Positions 41,539 through 49,943 of a DNA stretch of 61,842 bases are shown here, piece after piece (positions within the stretch are counted from its first letter, which is position 1; every line of letters begins with the position of its first letter). Position numbers and translations under genes: made by a program. Source of the DNA: Thermoplasmata archaeon (GTDB taxonomy: Archaea > Thermoplasmatota > Thermoplasmata > Lutacidiplasmatales > UBA184); contig JAKIWL010000005.1 in assembly GCA_022750055.1 (NCBI GenBank), forward strand, positions 1 through 61,842. Reading direction: 5' to 3'. The notes below the pieces were generated by a model. It was not told the DNA's origin. It did no database searches and saw nothing but the letters and a program-made list of their open reading frames with translations.

Positions 41539-41544
41539 GAGGGG
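41538..41544 (+). promoter_or_regulatory. Strong ribosome-binding site for oxidase subunit I
   Basis: GGAGGGG eight bases before the ATG at 41553 is the best Shine-Dalgarno match in the island and fixes the subunit I start. It overlaps the stop of the preceding gene. Confidence 0.8.
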
Positions 41545-41552
41545 AACTGACG

Positions 41553-43238
41553 ATGAACGACCTCACCGGGCCGATCGCGGAGATCGTCCTCCTCGTCGCG
41601 CTGGGATCGTTCGGGATCGGCCTGCTCACCTACAAGGGGGAATGGTTCGTCCGAATGGCCCGGACCTGGCTCTTCACCACCGACCACCAGCGCATCGGCC
41701 TGATGTACATCGGCATCGGCATCCTGTTCTTCTTCATCGGAGGGGTCTACGCCACCCTGATCCGGACCGACCTCGGCGTGTTCCAGGGTCTCGGACTCGA
41801 CCCGCAGACCACCCTCGGGATCACGCCGGACGTCTACTCGACGCTGTTCACCATGCACGGGACGTTGATGATCTTCATGTTCATCATCCCGACCCTGGCC
41901 GGGTTCGGGAACTACCTCGTGCCATCGATGATCGGCGCCCGGGAAATGGCCCTCCCGAGGATCAACGCGATCGCGTTCTGGATGCTCCCGCTCGCCGGGG
42001 CGTTGCTGATCTTCTCGAACGCGAACGCCGGTTGGACCGGCTACGTCCCACTGTCCCTCCAGGTCGACCCATCGAACCCGTACGGGATCGACCTGTGGGT
42101 CCTCGGATTGCACATCCTGAGCGCGTCGTCGATGCTCGGCGCGATCAACTTCATCGTCACGATCATCAAACATCGCGCGCCCGGCGTCGAGTACTGGAAC
42201 ATGCCGCTCTTCGTCTGGTCGACGTTCATCAACTCCATCCTGCTCCTCTTCGCCCTCCCGTCGCTCTCGATCGCGATCACGTTCGTGCTCTCTGACCGCA
42301 ACTTCGGGACCCACATCCTCGCCGCCGCGAACGGGACGCCGCTCGGTGGGGCGCTCCTCTACCAGAACATGTTCTGGTTCTTCGCCCACCCCGAGGTCTA
42401 CGTCATGGTCCTGCCCGCGTTCGGCCTCATCTCGACGATCATCCCGAAGCTCGCCCGCAAGGACATCTTCGGGTACGGGGCGATGGTGATCGCCCTGTGC
42501 GTATTCGCCGTGCTCTCTTTCGCCGTCTGGGAGCATCACATGTTCACGACCGGCATCTCGACGGACGTCCGGTTCGTCTTCATGCTCTCGACCATGGCGA
42601 TCGCGGTCCCGTCGGCGGTGAAGACGTTCAACTGGATCGCGACCCTCTGGGGCGGGAAGATCTGGATGGCCGTGCCGATGTGGTTCTCGATCGCCTTCAT
42701 CACCGGGTTCGTCATCGGCGGCCTATCGGGTCTCCTGCTCGCCTCGATCCCGATCGACTACCTGTACCACGCGACGTACTTCGTCGTCGCCCACTTCCAT
42801 TACGTCGTGCTGGGCGGGTCGATGATGGCGATCTTCGCCGGGGTGTACTTCTACTACCCGATCTGGACGGGCCGGTGGTATAGCCAGCCGCTCGCCCACG
42901 TTCACTTCCTCCTCTCCTACGTGGGCGTGAACCTCCTGCTCTTCCCGATGTTCATCCTCGGGGCGGAGGGGATGCCGAGGCGGGTCTACACGTACCTTTG
43001 GACCGGGAACTTCCAGGCCCTTAACTTCCTCGCGAGCCTCGGTGCCTTCGTGCTCGGGATCGGTCAGCTCTTCTTCGCATTCAACATGGTCTATTCCTAT
43101 TACGCCGGTCGACCCGTCCGCACCCCCGACCCATGGGGCGACCCGACCCCGAGCGACAGCCTCGGACCGGTCCCCGCCGCGCACCCCGTTCCGGTGGGGA
43201 CCCCGACGATCGGCGCCGCCCAGGACGGGTCGGCCTGA
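41553..43238 (+). CDS. coxA: Cytochrome c oxidase subunit I (heme-copper oxidase, A1-type)
   Basis: Protein of 561 residues with twelve core helices plus an extra N-terminal one. [12 protein letters not shown] holds a heme a ligand. [14 protein letters not shown] carries the CuB His, the cross-linked Tyr and the D-channel Glu of A1-type enzymes. EHHMFTTG has the other CuB ligands, and [13 protein letters not shown] the remaining heme ligands. [20 protein letters not shown] matches the D-channel entry. It reduces oxygen to water and pumps protons. Subunit II is encoded 7 kb away on the other strand; no subunit III gene is present. Confidence 0.96.
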   Translation: MNDLTGPIAEIVLLVALGSFGIGLLTYKGEWFVRMARTWLFTTDHQRIGLMYIGIGILFFFIGGVYATLIRTDLGVFQGLGLDPQTTLGITPDVYSTLFTMHGTLMIFMFIIPTLAGFGNYLVPSMIGAREMALPRINAIAFWMLPLAGALLIFSNANAGWTGYVPLSLQVDPSNPYGIDLWVLGLHILSASSMLGAINFIVTIIKHRAPGVEYWNMPLFVWSTFINSILLLFALPSLSIAITFVLSDRNFGTHILAAANGTPLGGALLYQNMFWFFAHPEVYVMVLPAFGLISTIIPKLARKDIFGYGAMVIALCVFAVLSFAVWEHHMFTTGISTDVRFVFMLSTMAIAVPSAVKTFNWIATLWGGKIWMAVPMWFSIAFITGFVIGGLSGLLLASIPIDYLYHATYFVVAHFHYVVLGGSMMAIFAGVYFYYPIWTGRWYSQPLAHVHFLLSYVGVNLLLFPMFILGAEGMPRRVYTYLWTGNFQALNFLASLGAFVLGIGQLFFAFNMVYSYYAGRPVRTPDPWGDPTPSDSLGPVPAAHPVPVGTPTIGAAQDGSA

Positions 43239-43263
43239 CGGGGCGGGACCGGGGGAGCGCGCG

Positions 43264-43845
43264 ATGGACGGGCACCGTTGGTTCCGGGGGTTCTCGTTCC
43301 TCTCGTTCGGCATGACGTACGTCACGATGTTGCTCGGGGGCAACGTCATCGCCAGCGGGTCGGGCCTCGCCTGTCCGGATTGGCCGACCTGCGACGGGTC
43401 GCTCCTTGCCCCGTTCTCCGGGTCGATCGGGATCGAATGGACCCACCGGGTCGCGGCCCTCCTGCTCAGCCTGCTCATCCTCGGCCTCGCGCTGCTCGCG
43501 GTGGCGTTCGAATCCCGTCGGCCGGTCCTTCGGATCCTCTCGTTCGCCTCCCTCGGCCTCGTCGTCCTGCTCGCGCTGGTGGGAGGGCTCGTGATCGAGA
43601 GCCAGCTCGCGATCCTGGTGGTCCTGCTTCACTTCGGGCTCGCGACGGTGCTCTTCGGTGTCCTGCTCATCCTCATGGTGTTGGCCAACCTGCGCGAGGT
43701 CCCCCGGCAATGGATCGAGTTCGCTTGGAGGGCCTCCGTCCCTCGGCCCGAGGACGTTCGGGAGTCGCGGCCGGTCCCATCGAGCTCGGGCGGGCGCTCC
43801 CCTGCGGGGATCTCAGGCTCGACGGCGTGGCCCTTGCACCGGTGA
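43264..43845 (+). CDS. ctaA: Heme A synthase, half-size archaeal type
   Basis: Protein of 193 residues with four membrane helices. GSGLACPDWPTCDG gives the conserved cysteine-containing loop and IEWTHRVAALLLS the first heme-ligating His. LHFGLATVLFGVLLI has the second. Full-length COX15/CtaA has eight helices; this is the half-size form known from some archaea, which should act as a dimer. It oxidises heme O to heme A for the neighbouring oxidase. The last 40 residues are a polar tail. It lies 25 bases after coxA and 24 before ctaB. Confidence 0.88.
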   Translation: MDGHRWFRGFSFLSFGMTYVTMLLGGNVIASGSGLACPDWPTCDGSLLAPFSGSIGIEWTHRVAALLLSLLILGLALLAVAFESRRPVLRILSFASLGLVVLLALVGGLVIESQLAILVVLLHFGLATVLFGVLLILMVLANLREVPRQWIEFAWRASVPRPEDVRESRPVPSSSGGRSPAGISGSTAWPLHR

Positions 43846-43869
43846 GCCCGGGCCGTTCTGCGATCCTCG

Positions 43870-44793
43870 ATGGCGACGACCTCGGAGCCGCCCGTCGCCC
43901 CCGTCCCCCGCCCCGGCTGGCGCGACTACGCGACGCTCACGAAGCCCGGGATCACCGCGCTGATCGTCTTCGTGGCCGTCGGCGGGTACTTCGCGGCCGA
44001 CCCGAGCGCGTTCGATCCGGTGCGGTTCGCGGTCCTGCTCGCGACCGGTACGAGTGCGTCGGCGGGCGCGGCGATGCTGAACCACTTCCTCGACCGCGAC
44101 CTGGACGCGAAGATGAAGCGGACCCGCCACCGGCCGCTCCCCGAGGCGCGGATCGCACCGACCAGTTCGGCAGCGGTCGTCGGCTTGGGGCTCCTGGCGC
44201 TCGGCGTGGCTGTGGCCTCGGTCCTGCTCAACGCCCTCACCGGGTTCTCGATCCTCCTCGGAGGTCTCACCTACGTCGTCGTCTACACCCTGTGGCTGAA
44301 ACGCCGATCGAGCTGGAACATCGTCGTCGGCGGGTTCGCAGGGAGCGCTCCGGCCCTTGCGGGTAGCGCGGCGGCCACCGGAACCTGGACCCACGGGGCC
44401 CTCGCCGTCGCCGTGCTCGTCTTCCTGTGGACCCCTCCCCACTTCTGGAGTCTCGCCCTCCTCCTCCGGGACGACTACTCCTCGGTCGGTCTCCCGATGC
44501 TCCCGAGGATGGACGACCCCGCCTATTCCGCCCGGATCGTGGTCGTCTCGGCGGCGCTCCTTCTCCCGGCCACCGTGCTCGTGATCGTCCTCGCGCCGAT
44601 CACCTGGCCGGCCGCGGTCGCGCTCCTCGCCGTCGCAGCCGGGTTCCTCCTGGTCACGGTCCCCTTGTGGAATCGCGTCGAACGGCCGCTCGCGCGTCGG
44701 GGGTTTGTGTATTCCGGGCCTTACCTGCTCGCGGTCCTGCTCGCGCTCGTCGCCAACTGGGGCCTGCTCAGGTTCGGGTTCCCGGGGGTCTGA
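43870..44793 (+). CDS. ctaB: Protoheme IX farnesyltransferase (heme O synthase)
   Basis: Protein of 307 residues in the UbiA superfamily with about nine helices. LTKPGITALIVFVAVGGY begins the fold. NHFLDRDLDAKMKRTRHRPL is the first aspartate-rich prenyl-diphosphate site. LLRDDYSSVGLPMLPRMDD is the second, in the form typical of COX10. It adds a farnesyl group to heme B, providing the substrate of the neighbouring heme A synthase. The gene closes the coxA-ctaA-ctaB block. Confidence 0.94.
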   Translation: MATTSEPPVAPVPRPGWRDYATLTKPGITALIVFVAVGGYFAADPSAFDPVRFAVLLATGTSASAGAAMLNHFLDRDLDAKMKRTRHRPLPEARIAPTSSAAVVGLGLLALGVAVASVLLNALTGFSILLGGLTYVVVYTLWLKRRSSWNIVVGGFAGSAPALAGSAAATGTWTHGALAVAVLVFLWTPPHFWSLALLLRDDYSSVGLPMLPRMDDPAYSARIVVVSAALLLPATVLVIVLAPITWPAAVALLAVAAGFLLVTVPLWNRVERPLARRGFVYSGPYLLAVLLALVANWGLLRFGFPGV

Positions 44794-44842
44794 CACCCCG
44801 ACCGGCGCTGAGCTTATCCCCCCCGAACCGGTACACGAAGCG

Positions 44843-45553
44843 ATGACCCCGAATCCGTCCCAGGAGCCCGCACCCGATACCCTTCGGACCGCCGAGGCCG
44901 CCCTCGCGCGGCTCGGATTTTCGCGGATCCCTCCCGTCGTCCGGGTCGCCGCCCCAACCCCGGAGTTTTGGGTCCAGGAGGCGGGCGTCCCACGACGTGC
45001 CTTCCCCGTGTTCGTCGAAGGGGTCGCCGACCTCGCGGGAACCCCACGCCCGGCCCGCTGGGTGAGCGGAACCGAGGGCTCGTCGGCCGTGTCCGCTCGC
45101 GCCATCGTCGTGGTCCCCTCGGAGACCGCCGCGCGAGCCGCGTGGGCGAGCGGGCGGGGCCTGCCCAACGGACCCATCGAGTCCGAGCTAGCGATCTTGG
45201 TCGTTCCGAGTTCCCGGGGCGCCGAAGCGGCGCACTGGCACCGTGGACTCCTCGCACCGCGAACGCTGCTGAGACTGGCCACGGGTGTGGCCGTGGGTCT
45301 CTTCCGGCAGGCCCAGTCCGAGGACGGAACCGCTCAGGTCGACTTCTCCGAGATGCTCGAGATCCTCAAGAATCGCTTCCAAGTCGACGTCGCCGGTTCC
45401 CTCGGGGTGCGGACCGATGAGGAATCCCTCTACGTCCTCTACCAGCTCGCCATTCGAGACTCCTACGCCCCGGGCGACTCGGGCTCGGAGCTCTTCGCGA
45501 TCGTGCTGCGGCCCTTCGGTCCGGGTCCCCGCGTCCCATGGTTCGCGGCGTAG
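44843..45553 (+). CDS. Hypothetical protein after ctaB (236 residues)
   Basis: I do not recognise a family. The protein is soluble and alpha/beta in appearance, with strands such as ARAIVVVPSETAARAAW and SELAILVVPSSRGAEAAHW, and a helix region LLRLATGVAVGLFRQAQ followed by VDFSEMLEILKNRFQVDVAG. The third-position GC and lack of stop codons support coding. A TATA-like GCTTATC about 28 bases upstream suggests its own leaderless promoter, so it may not belong to the respiratory operon. Confidence 0.7.
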   Translation: MTPNPSQEPAPDTLRTAEAALARLGFSRIPPVVRVAAPTPEFWVQEAGVPRRAFPVFVEGVADLAGTPRPARWVSGTEGSSAVSARAIVVVPSETAARAAWASGRGLPNGPIESELAILVVPSSRGAEAAHWHRGLLAPRTLLRLATGVAVGLFRQAQSEDGTAQVDFSEMLEILKNRFQVDVAGSLGVRTDEESLYVLYQLAIRDSYAPGDSGSELFAIVLRPFGPGPRVPWFAA

Positions 45554-45571
45554 CGCCCGTTCGGACCAATT

Positions 45572-45577
45572 CTATAT
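45572..45577 (+). promoter_or_regulatory. TATA box of a small membrane-protein gene
   Basis: CTATAT is placed about 29 bases before the ATG at 45604, the spacing expected for leaderless archaeal transcription. Confidence 0.65.
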
Positions 45578-45603
45578 GAATCCCGGACGGGAGTGACCGG
45601 GCG

Positions 45604-45795
45604 ATGGCGGTCTCCACGGGCGACGCGGCGTTCCGGACCCCGTACTCCGGCCCTCCCGGGAGCTCGACGCCGTCCCCGGAGGTCTCCCCGAAGGAAGGGG
45701 TCGGCGAACTCTGGGCCTTCTTCTGGCTCGCCCTCCTCAACACCGGCATCATCACCGTCTCGGGTACAGTCGCCTGGATCCTCATCCACCGCTAG
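45604..45795 (+). CDS. Small membrane protein (63 residues)
   Basis: A polar, Pro/Ser-rich N-terminal half is followed by EGVGELWAFFWLALLNTGII and a helix to VAWILIHR at the C-terminus. The orientation suggests a single-pass, tail-anchored protein. It has its own promoter and is the last gene of the respiratory island before tRNA-Pro. The family is unknown; a minor oxidase subunit is a possibility that rests only on location. Confidence 0.65.
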   Translation: MAVSTGDAAFRTPYSGPPGSSTPSPEVSPKEGVGELWAFFWLALLNTGIITVSGTVAWILIHR

Positions 45796-45861
45796 GTGCC
45801 AGCGCCGCATCCGGCAATGGTTATGTTCTCGACCCGGGTCCGCCGCCGCGACGGAACTTCT

Positions 45862-45936
45862 GGGGCCGTGGGGTAGCTTGGACCATCCTTCTTGCTTGGG
45901 GTGCAAGAGACTCCGATTCAAATTCGGACGGCCCCA
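45862..45936 (+). tRNA. tRNA-Pro (anticodon GGG)
   Basis: Complete cloverleaf: acceptor GGGGCCG/CGGCCCC, anticodon stem CTTGC/GCAAG around loop TTGGGGT (anticodon GGG), and T arm TCCGA-TTCAAAT-TCGGA. There is no intron; CCA is not encoded. A TATA-like GGTTATGTT lies about 40 bases upstream. Confidence 0.95.
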
Positions 45937-46206
45937 TTCCCGTCCGGTACGTCTCCGTAGCACCCCGAGTTAGGCGGGCTCGCGAACGGTGCCCAGGGGT
46001 CGGGTCCCGGATCTCCAGGGGTCGTCCACACCGGCGGGGTTGAGGCGGGTCGTCAGCGTTCCGCGGGCCCCAGTCCCGATCGGGGTTCGAATCCCGCCCC
46101 CCTTCTTCGATCGGGGGCGGGAGGACCGGTCGGATCCCCCCACGATGCCGATCGAGCCCGCAGATCGGATGCTCTCCGCAGACTGGACACCGTTATCTAC
46201 CTGGGC
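45937..46206. other. Intergenic region between tRNA-Pro and the CsoR-like gene
   Basis: No protein gene was accepted here. It holds a T-arm-like GGGGTTCGAATCCC (46082-46095), directly followed by a perfect hairpin (listed separately), then a TATA-like CGTTATC at 46191-46197 serving the repressor gene. No other tRNA parts pair with the T-arm-like stretch. Confidence 0.45.
46093..46121 (+). terminator. Perfect nine-base-pair GC hairpin
   Basis: CCCGCCCCC and GGGGGCGGG form a perfect stem around an eleven-base loop. It stands between tRNA-Pro and the metal-resistance genes and has no T run. It could end readthrough from upstream or be part of an unrecognised small RNA. Confidence 0.35.
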
Positions 46207-46234
46207 CATATCCCATCCCCCCCGAGGGGATATG
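46207..46234. promoter_or_regulatory. Palindromic operator candidate over the CsoR-like start
   Basis: CATATCCC and GGGATATG form a perfect eight-base inverted repeat with a twelve-base GC-rich centre. The right arm ends in the ATG of the repressor gene and the left arm lies a few bases after a TATA-like CGTTATC. A repressor bound here would block its own promoter and the exporter gene behind it. Confidence 0.55.
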
Positions 46235-46495
46235 AGGGGCCGGTACCGGCACGCGGTGGAGGCACGCCTGGCGCGGATCGAAGGGCACGTCCACGCGATC
46301 CATACGATGATCCACGAGGGCAAGGGCTATCCGGAGATCGCCCACCAGATCGTCGCGGTGCGCTCCTCCCTCGACTCGGCCCTGGGGGCGATCGTCGAGG
46401 ACCTCGCGCGCAACTGCGTCGAGGTTTCCCCCCGAAAGGCCGCCGTGGTACGCGCGGTCGATGAACTCCGCGAGGTCGTGGCCACCTCCTTGTAG
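46232..46495 (+). CDS. CsoR/RcnR/FrmR-family metal- or aldehyde-sensing repressor
   Basis: An 87-residue all-helical protein: EARLARIEGHVHAIHTMIHEG is the family's first helix, followed by IVAVRSSLDSALGAIVEDLARNC. The conserved late Cys is present (LARNC), but the usual Cys in helix 2 is replaced (GKGYPEI) and extra histidines occur in helix 1 (HVHAIHTMIH). This looks more like the His-rich nickel/cobalt RcnR style than copper-sensing CsoR. The start is set by the TATA spacing; ATG codons at 46145 and 46169 are possible. It precedes a CDF exporter by 18 bases. Confidence 0.85.
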   Translation: MRGRYRHAVEARLARIEGHVHAIHTMIHEGKGYPEIAHQIVAVRSSLDSALGAIVEDLARNCVEVSPRKAAVVRAVDELREVVATSL

Positions 46496-46513
46496 GTCGC
46501 CGGGCGGATCGGG

Positions 46514-47419
46514 ATGCACGCCCATACCCATGGGGAAGGAGAGGCCGGCGCCTCGGTGGTCCGGGGCCTCCGGGCCGCCGTGGCGAGCTCGCTCGCTATC
46601 CTGGCGATCGAGGCCGTCGGCGCGTACCTCTCTCGCAGCCTCTCGCTCACGGTCGATGCGGTCCACAACCTGCCGGACCTGCTCGCGTTCGTGGTCTCGC
46701 TGACGGCGCTCCAGGTCGCCGCGCAGGGTTCGACGGACCGGCTCACGTTCGGAGCCCACCGATTGGAGGTCTTCGCCGGTCTCCTGAACGCCTCGCTCAT
46801 CCTCGGCACGGGGGCGGTCTTCGGGTTCGAAGGGGCGAGCGCGCTCGTCTCGCGAACGCCCTTCGCCGGACCCGTCGATGCTGTCTGGCTTCTCGCGGCG
46901 GCGGTCCCGACGCTCGTCCTCCGGGGGCTCAGCCTCGCGAGCCTCGGCCGCCTGCCGGGCCGGATCCGCGACCTCAACCTGTCGAGCGTCGTCACCCACC
47001 TCGCGAGCGATCTCGCGATCACGGCCGCCCTCCTGATCGCGGGAGTGACGATCCTGTGGCGGCCCGTCGATTCGTGGGCGGACGATGCCGGCGCGGTCGG
47101 GATCGCGGTCATCCTCGTGGTGGAATCGATCCCCCTGTTCCGCTCGGGTTGGGAGGTCCTGACGGAACGCACCCCTCGGGGGCTCTCCGTCGCATCGATC
47201 TCGAAGGCGGCGCTCGCCGTCCCCGGTGTCGTCGGGGTCCATGACGTCCACGTCTGGGCGGTCTGCAGCACCCTGATCTGCCTGACCGCCCACGTCGGAC
47301 TGCGACGCATGTCGATGGACGAAGGTCTCGACGTGGTGCACGCGCTCCGAACGACGATGGAACGGGAGTTCGGGATCCTCCACTCGACCTTCGAGATCGA
47401 GAGCGTATCGGCGACGTAG
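46514..47419 (+). CDS. Cation diffusion facilitator (CDF) metal exporter
   Basis: Protein of 301 residues with six membrane helices. A His-rich N-terminus (HAHTHGEGE) precedes helix 2 with SLTVDAVHNLPDLLAFVVSL and helix 5 with VVTHLASDLAITAALL, which supply the metal-site residues. The order D-x3-N instead of the common H/D-x3-D at helix 2 may shift specificity. GVVGVHDVHVWAVCST begins the cytosolic ferredoxin-like domain. It exports divalent metals such as Zn, Co or Ni in exchange for protons. Co-transcription with the upstream repressor gives a metal-responsive pair. Confidence 0.9.
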   Translation: MHAHTHGEGEAGASVVRGLRAAVASSLAILAIEAVGAYLSRSLSLTVDAVHNLPDLLAFVVSLTALQVAAQGSTDRLTFGAHRLEVFAGLLNASLILGTGAVFGFEGASALVSRTPFAGPVDAVWLLAAAVPTLVLRGLSLASLGRLPGRIRDLNLSSVVTHLASDLAITAALLIAGVTILWRPVDSWADDAGAVGIAVILVVESIPLFRSGWEVLTERTPRGLSVASISKAALAVPGVVGVHDVHVWAVCSTLICLTAHVGLRRMSMDEGLDVVHALRTTMEREFGILHSTFEIESVSAT

Positions 47420-47506
47420 GGCTCATCGTCGGAGGGAGGGATGGACCCTGCGCCGCGGCGCGACCCCCGGTCCGCCTTGTTATCTTGGCCGGCCCCCCTT
47501 CCCACC

Positions 47507-48118
47507 GTGGCCCGCCGCTTCGTGCAAGAGCGTCGACGGGACCCGTACTACCGGGCGGCGCAGGCCGATGGGCTCCGGTCCCGGGCGGCCTTCAAGTTGG
47601 CCCATCTTTCGGAGCGATACCCGATCTTTCACCCGGGGGACAGGGTCCTCGACTTGGGGGCCGCGCCGGGGGGTTGGTCGGTCGTTGTGCGCGAACTCCT
47701 CGGGCGCCGCGGGGAGGTCGTCGCCGTCGATCCCCGCTCGGTCGAACCGATCGAGGGGGTTCGGGTGGTGCGGTCGACCGTCGGGGATCCCCGCTTGCTC
47801 GAACGACTTGGAGAGGATCGCTTCGACGTAGTCCTGTCCGACATGTCCCCCCGGATCAGCGGGGCCTACGCGACCGACCATGCTCGGAGCGTCGAACTGG
47901 TTCGCGAGGCGTACCGCTTGGCGCGCGCGGTCTTGAACCAGGGCGGCTCGTTCGTGGCGAAGGTCTTCGATGGGGACCTGTTGTCCACTCTGGCGACCGA
48001 GATTGCGCCCTCCTTCCACCGGTTTCACCGAACGAAACCTCCAGCGTCTCGCGACCGCTCCTCGGAGATCTACCTCGTGGGACTCGGTTTCCGAGGACGC
48101 GCCGCGACCGGACCGTGA
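47507..48118 (+). CDS. rlmE: 23S rRNA 2'-O-ribose methyltransferase RlmE/FtsJ
   Basis: Protein of 203 residues. The catalytic K-D-K-E set is visible in SRAAFKL, VVLSDMSP, FVAKVF and SSEIYLVG. RVLDLGAAPGGWSVVVRELL is the SAM-binding motif. It methylates the ribose of a uridine in the A loop of 23S rRNA. A TATA-like TTGTTATCTT about 26 bases before the GTG supports this start over the ATG at 47441. The stop overlaps the GTG of the next gene by four bases (GTGA). Confidence 0.93.
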   Translation: MARRFVQERRRDPYYRAAQADGLRSRAAFKLAHLSERYPIFHPGDRVLDLGAAPGGWSVVVRELLGRRGEVVAVDPRSVEPIEGVRVVRSTVGDPRLLERLGEDRFDVVLSDMSPRISGAYATDHARSVELVREAYRLARAVLNQGGSFVAKVFDGDLLSTLATEIAPSFHRFHRTKPPASRDRSSEIYLVGLGFRGRAATGP

Positions 48119-48762
48119 CCGACGAGCGGGCCGCCCGGATGGCCACGGACTCCGGCGCCTCGGATCCGGAGATCCTTCGTGCCCTGCGAGCGGTCCCTCG
48201 CCATCGGTTCGTTCCGGAGCACCTCCAGGACGCCGCCTACCAGGACCAGCCACTCCCGATCTCGAATGGAGAATCGACCATCTCGGCGCCCCACATGGTC
48301 GCGATCCAACTCGAAGCGGCGCGCCTGGTTCCCGGCCTCTCCGTCTTAGAAATCGGCAGCGGGAGCGGCTACCTGATCGCGTTGATCGCCGAGATGATCG
48401 GGCCGACCGGCCACGTGCTAGGACTCGAACTGGACCCTTCGCTCGTGGCCCGCTCGCGATCGATCCTCGATTCTCTTGGGCTGCGTGACCGGGCGGAGGT
48501 CCGAGCCACCGACGGGTGGGAGGGCGCGAGCGATCGGGCGCCGTTCGACCGGATCCTCATCTCGTGCGCGGTTCCGCAGCTCGCGCCCGCATGGCGCGAC
48601 CAACTGGCTCCCGACGGCCGGATCGTGGCCCCGGTCGGGGATCGCTGGGTGCAGCGGTTGCTCACGTTCGGGCGTGGGTCCAATCCCATCGACACCGGTC
48701 CCGAGTGCCGATTCGTCGCCCTGCACCGCGCTCACTACCCCATATATAGGGGCCCGCTTTAG
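48115..48762 (+). CDS. pcm: Protein-L-isoaspartate O-methyltransferase
   Basis: Protein of 215 residues. VPRHRFVPEHLQDAAYQDQPLPI is the N-terminal motif and GESTISAPHMVAIQLEA the active-site loop. VLEIGSGSGYLIALIAEMIG is the SAM motif, and VPQLAPAWRDQLAPDGRIVAPVG completes the fold. It repairs isoaspartyl residues in aged proteins. It overlaps rlmE by four bases, so the two methyltransferases form an operon. The 3' end carries the TATA box of the next gene. Confidence 0.93.
   Translation: MTDERAARMATDSGASDPEILRALRAVPRHRFVPEHLQDAAYQDQPLPISNGESTISAPHMVAIQLEAARLVPGLSVLEIGSGSGYLIALIAEMIGPTGHVLGLELDPSLVARSRSILDSLGLRDRAEVRATDGWEGASDRAPFDRILISCAVPQLAPAWRDQLAPDGRIVAPVGDRWVQRLLTFGRGSNPIDTGPECRFVALHRAHYPIYRGPL
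48742..48748 (+). promoter_or_regulatory. TATA box inside the end of pcm
   Basis: ATATATA is about 53 bases before the GTG of the TIM-barrel gene. Its position inside the pcm 3' end means the downstream gene has its own promoter with a leader of about 27 bases. Confidence 0.6.
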
Positions 48763-48797
48763 CGCGGTCCCGCCGGATCTTCTAAGGTCGGATAGTC

Positions 48798-49943
48798 GTG
48801 ATTCGGTTCGGACCTGCGGGTATACCGCTCTCCTGCAAGGGACGAACCTTGAGGGATGGGATTTCGGACATCCATCACCTCGGCCTGACCGCCATGGAGG
48901 TGCAGTTCATCAAAGTGAACCCGCTGACCCGGGTCGTCCTCGACGAAGAGGTCGGCCAGGTGGCTCGCAATCTCCCGCTCCAGCTCGTGGTCGAGGCGGG
49001 GGGAGCTGGCGCGAAATCTGTGCCGTTGCGGGACTCGCTCGAGGCTGTGGTCAAGCGCCGGGACATGCTCACCACGTTGTCGTGGAGCCTCGCGAAGGAC
49101 GTCAGCGACCTCGCGCAGACCAAGGCGCTCGCGCGCGCCCTCGATGTCGACCTCACCCTGCACGCCCCGTACTACGTGGATTTCTTCGGAAGCCAGGAGG
49201 CGCGCGAACGCTCCCTCCGGCAGATCCAATGGGCGAGCGTCCTCGCCGACGGACTCGGAGCCCGGCTGACGGTCACTCATCTCGGGTTCTACGGGGGCGG
49301 GGACCGGGCCGACAGCGTCCAGGAACTCACCGAGATCGCCCGGGAGCTGTCGGAGTGGCTCAAGGTGTTCAGCAAGGGCACGGTCCGCCTCGCCATTGAG
49401 CCGAGCGGGCATCCCGATGTGTTCGGGTCCCGCGAGGAGATTCTGGAGCTCGCCCACCAGGTCAAGGGGGTCGTCCCGGTCCTGAACCTTCCCCACATCG
49501 CGGCGAGGGAACGGATCGCCCTCGACAAGGAGGAGGTGCTCGCGCCCCTCGTCGAAGAATTCGTGAAAGCGAGCGGGGGCGACCTGTACGCGAACTTCTC
49601 CGGAGCCGAATTCTACGGTCCGGGGGAGTTTCGCCTCACACCCATCAAGCGGGGCCACCTGAAGTTCGACCCGATCGCCGAACTCCTCGCGGAGCGCGAC
49701 TACGACGTGACGGTGATCTCGAGCTCCCCGCTCCTCGAGCACGACGCGATGTACATGAAGCTCCTGTACGAGCGAGCGCTCTCGCGACGGTGGACCAAGC
49801 GCCACCCGCCCACCCCCCCTACCCCGGCCAAGGCCGTGGCCACGTCGAAGCTGGCCGGCAAGCCCGGGAAGTCCGCCCCGAAGAAGGCGGCCCCCCCTAC
49901 GAAGAAATCCGGGAGGGTTCGTGTCCGAGCGGGCCGACGCTAG
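48798..49943 (+). CDS. Endonuclease IV/xylose isomerase-like TIM-barrel protein
   Basis: Protein of 381 residues. IRFGPAGIPLSCKGRTLRDG and HLGLTAMEVQFIKVN open the barrel. LHAPYYVDFFGSQEA and VTHLGFYGGGD carry metal-ligand histidines, and LAIEPSGHPDVFGS plus VVPVLNLPHIAAR follow as in endonuclease IV homologues. The last 60 residues are Lys/Pro/Ala-rich and look disordered and nucleic-acid-binding. It may be an AP endonuclease, but several ligand positions differ from bacterial Nfo. Its 3' end overlaps the hexuloisomerase gene by 23 bases. Confidence 0.82.
   Translation: MIRFGPAGIPLSCKGRTLRDGISDIHHLGLTAMEVQFIKVNPLTRVVLDEEVGQVARNLPLQLVVEAGGAGAKSVPLRDSLEAVVKRRDMLTTLSWSLAKDVSDLAQTKALARALDVDLTLHAPYYVDFFGSQEARERSLRQIQWASVLADGLGARLTVTHLGFYGGGDRADSVQELTEIARELSEWLKVFSKGTVRLAIEPSGHPDVFGSREEILELAHQVKGVVPVLNLPHIAARERIALDKEEVLAPLVEEFVKASGGDLYANFSGAEFYGPGEFRLTPIKRGHLKFDPIAELLAERDYDVTVISSSPLLEHDAMYMKLLYERALSRRWTKRHPPTPPTPAKAVATSKLAGKPGKSAPKKAAPPTKKSGRVRVRAGRR

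Noticed and set aside
46021-46105. Possible second tRNA after tRNA-Pro
   Set aside because: Only a T-loop-like stretch fits; T stem, acceptor and anticodon arm do not pair in any register tried.
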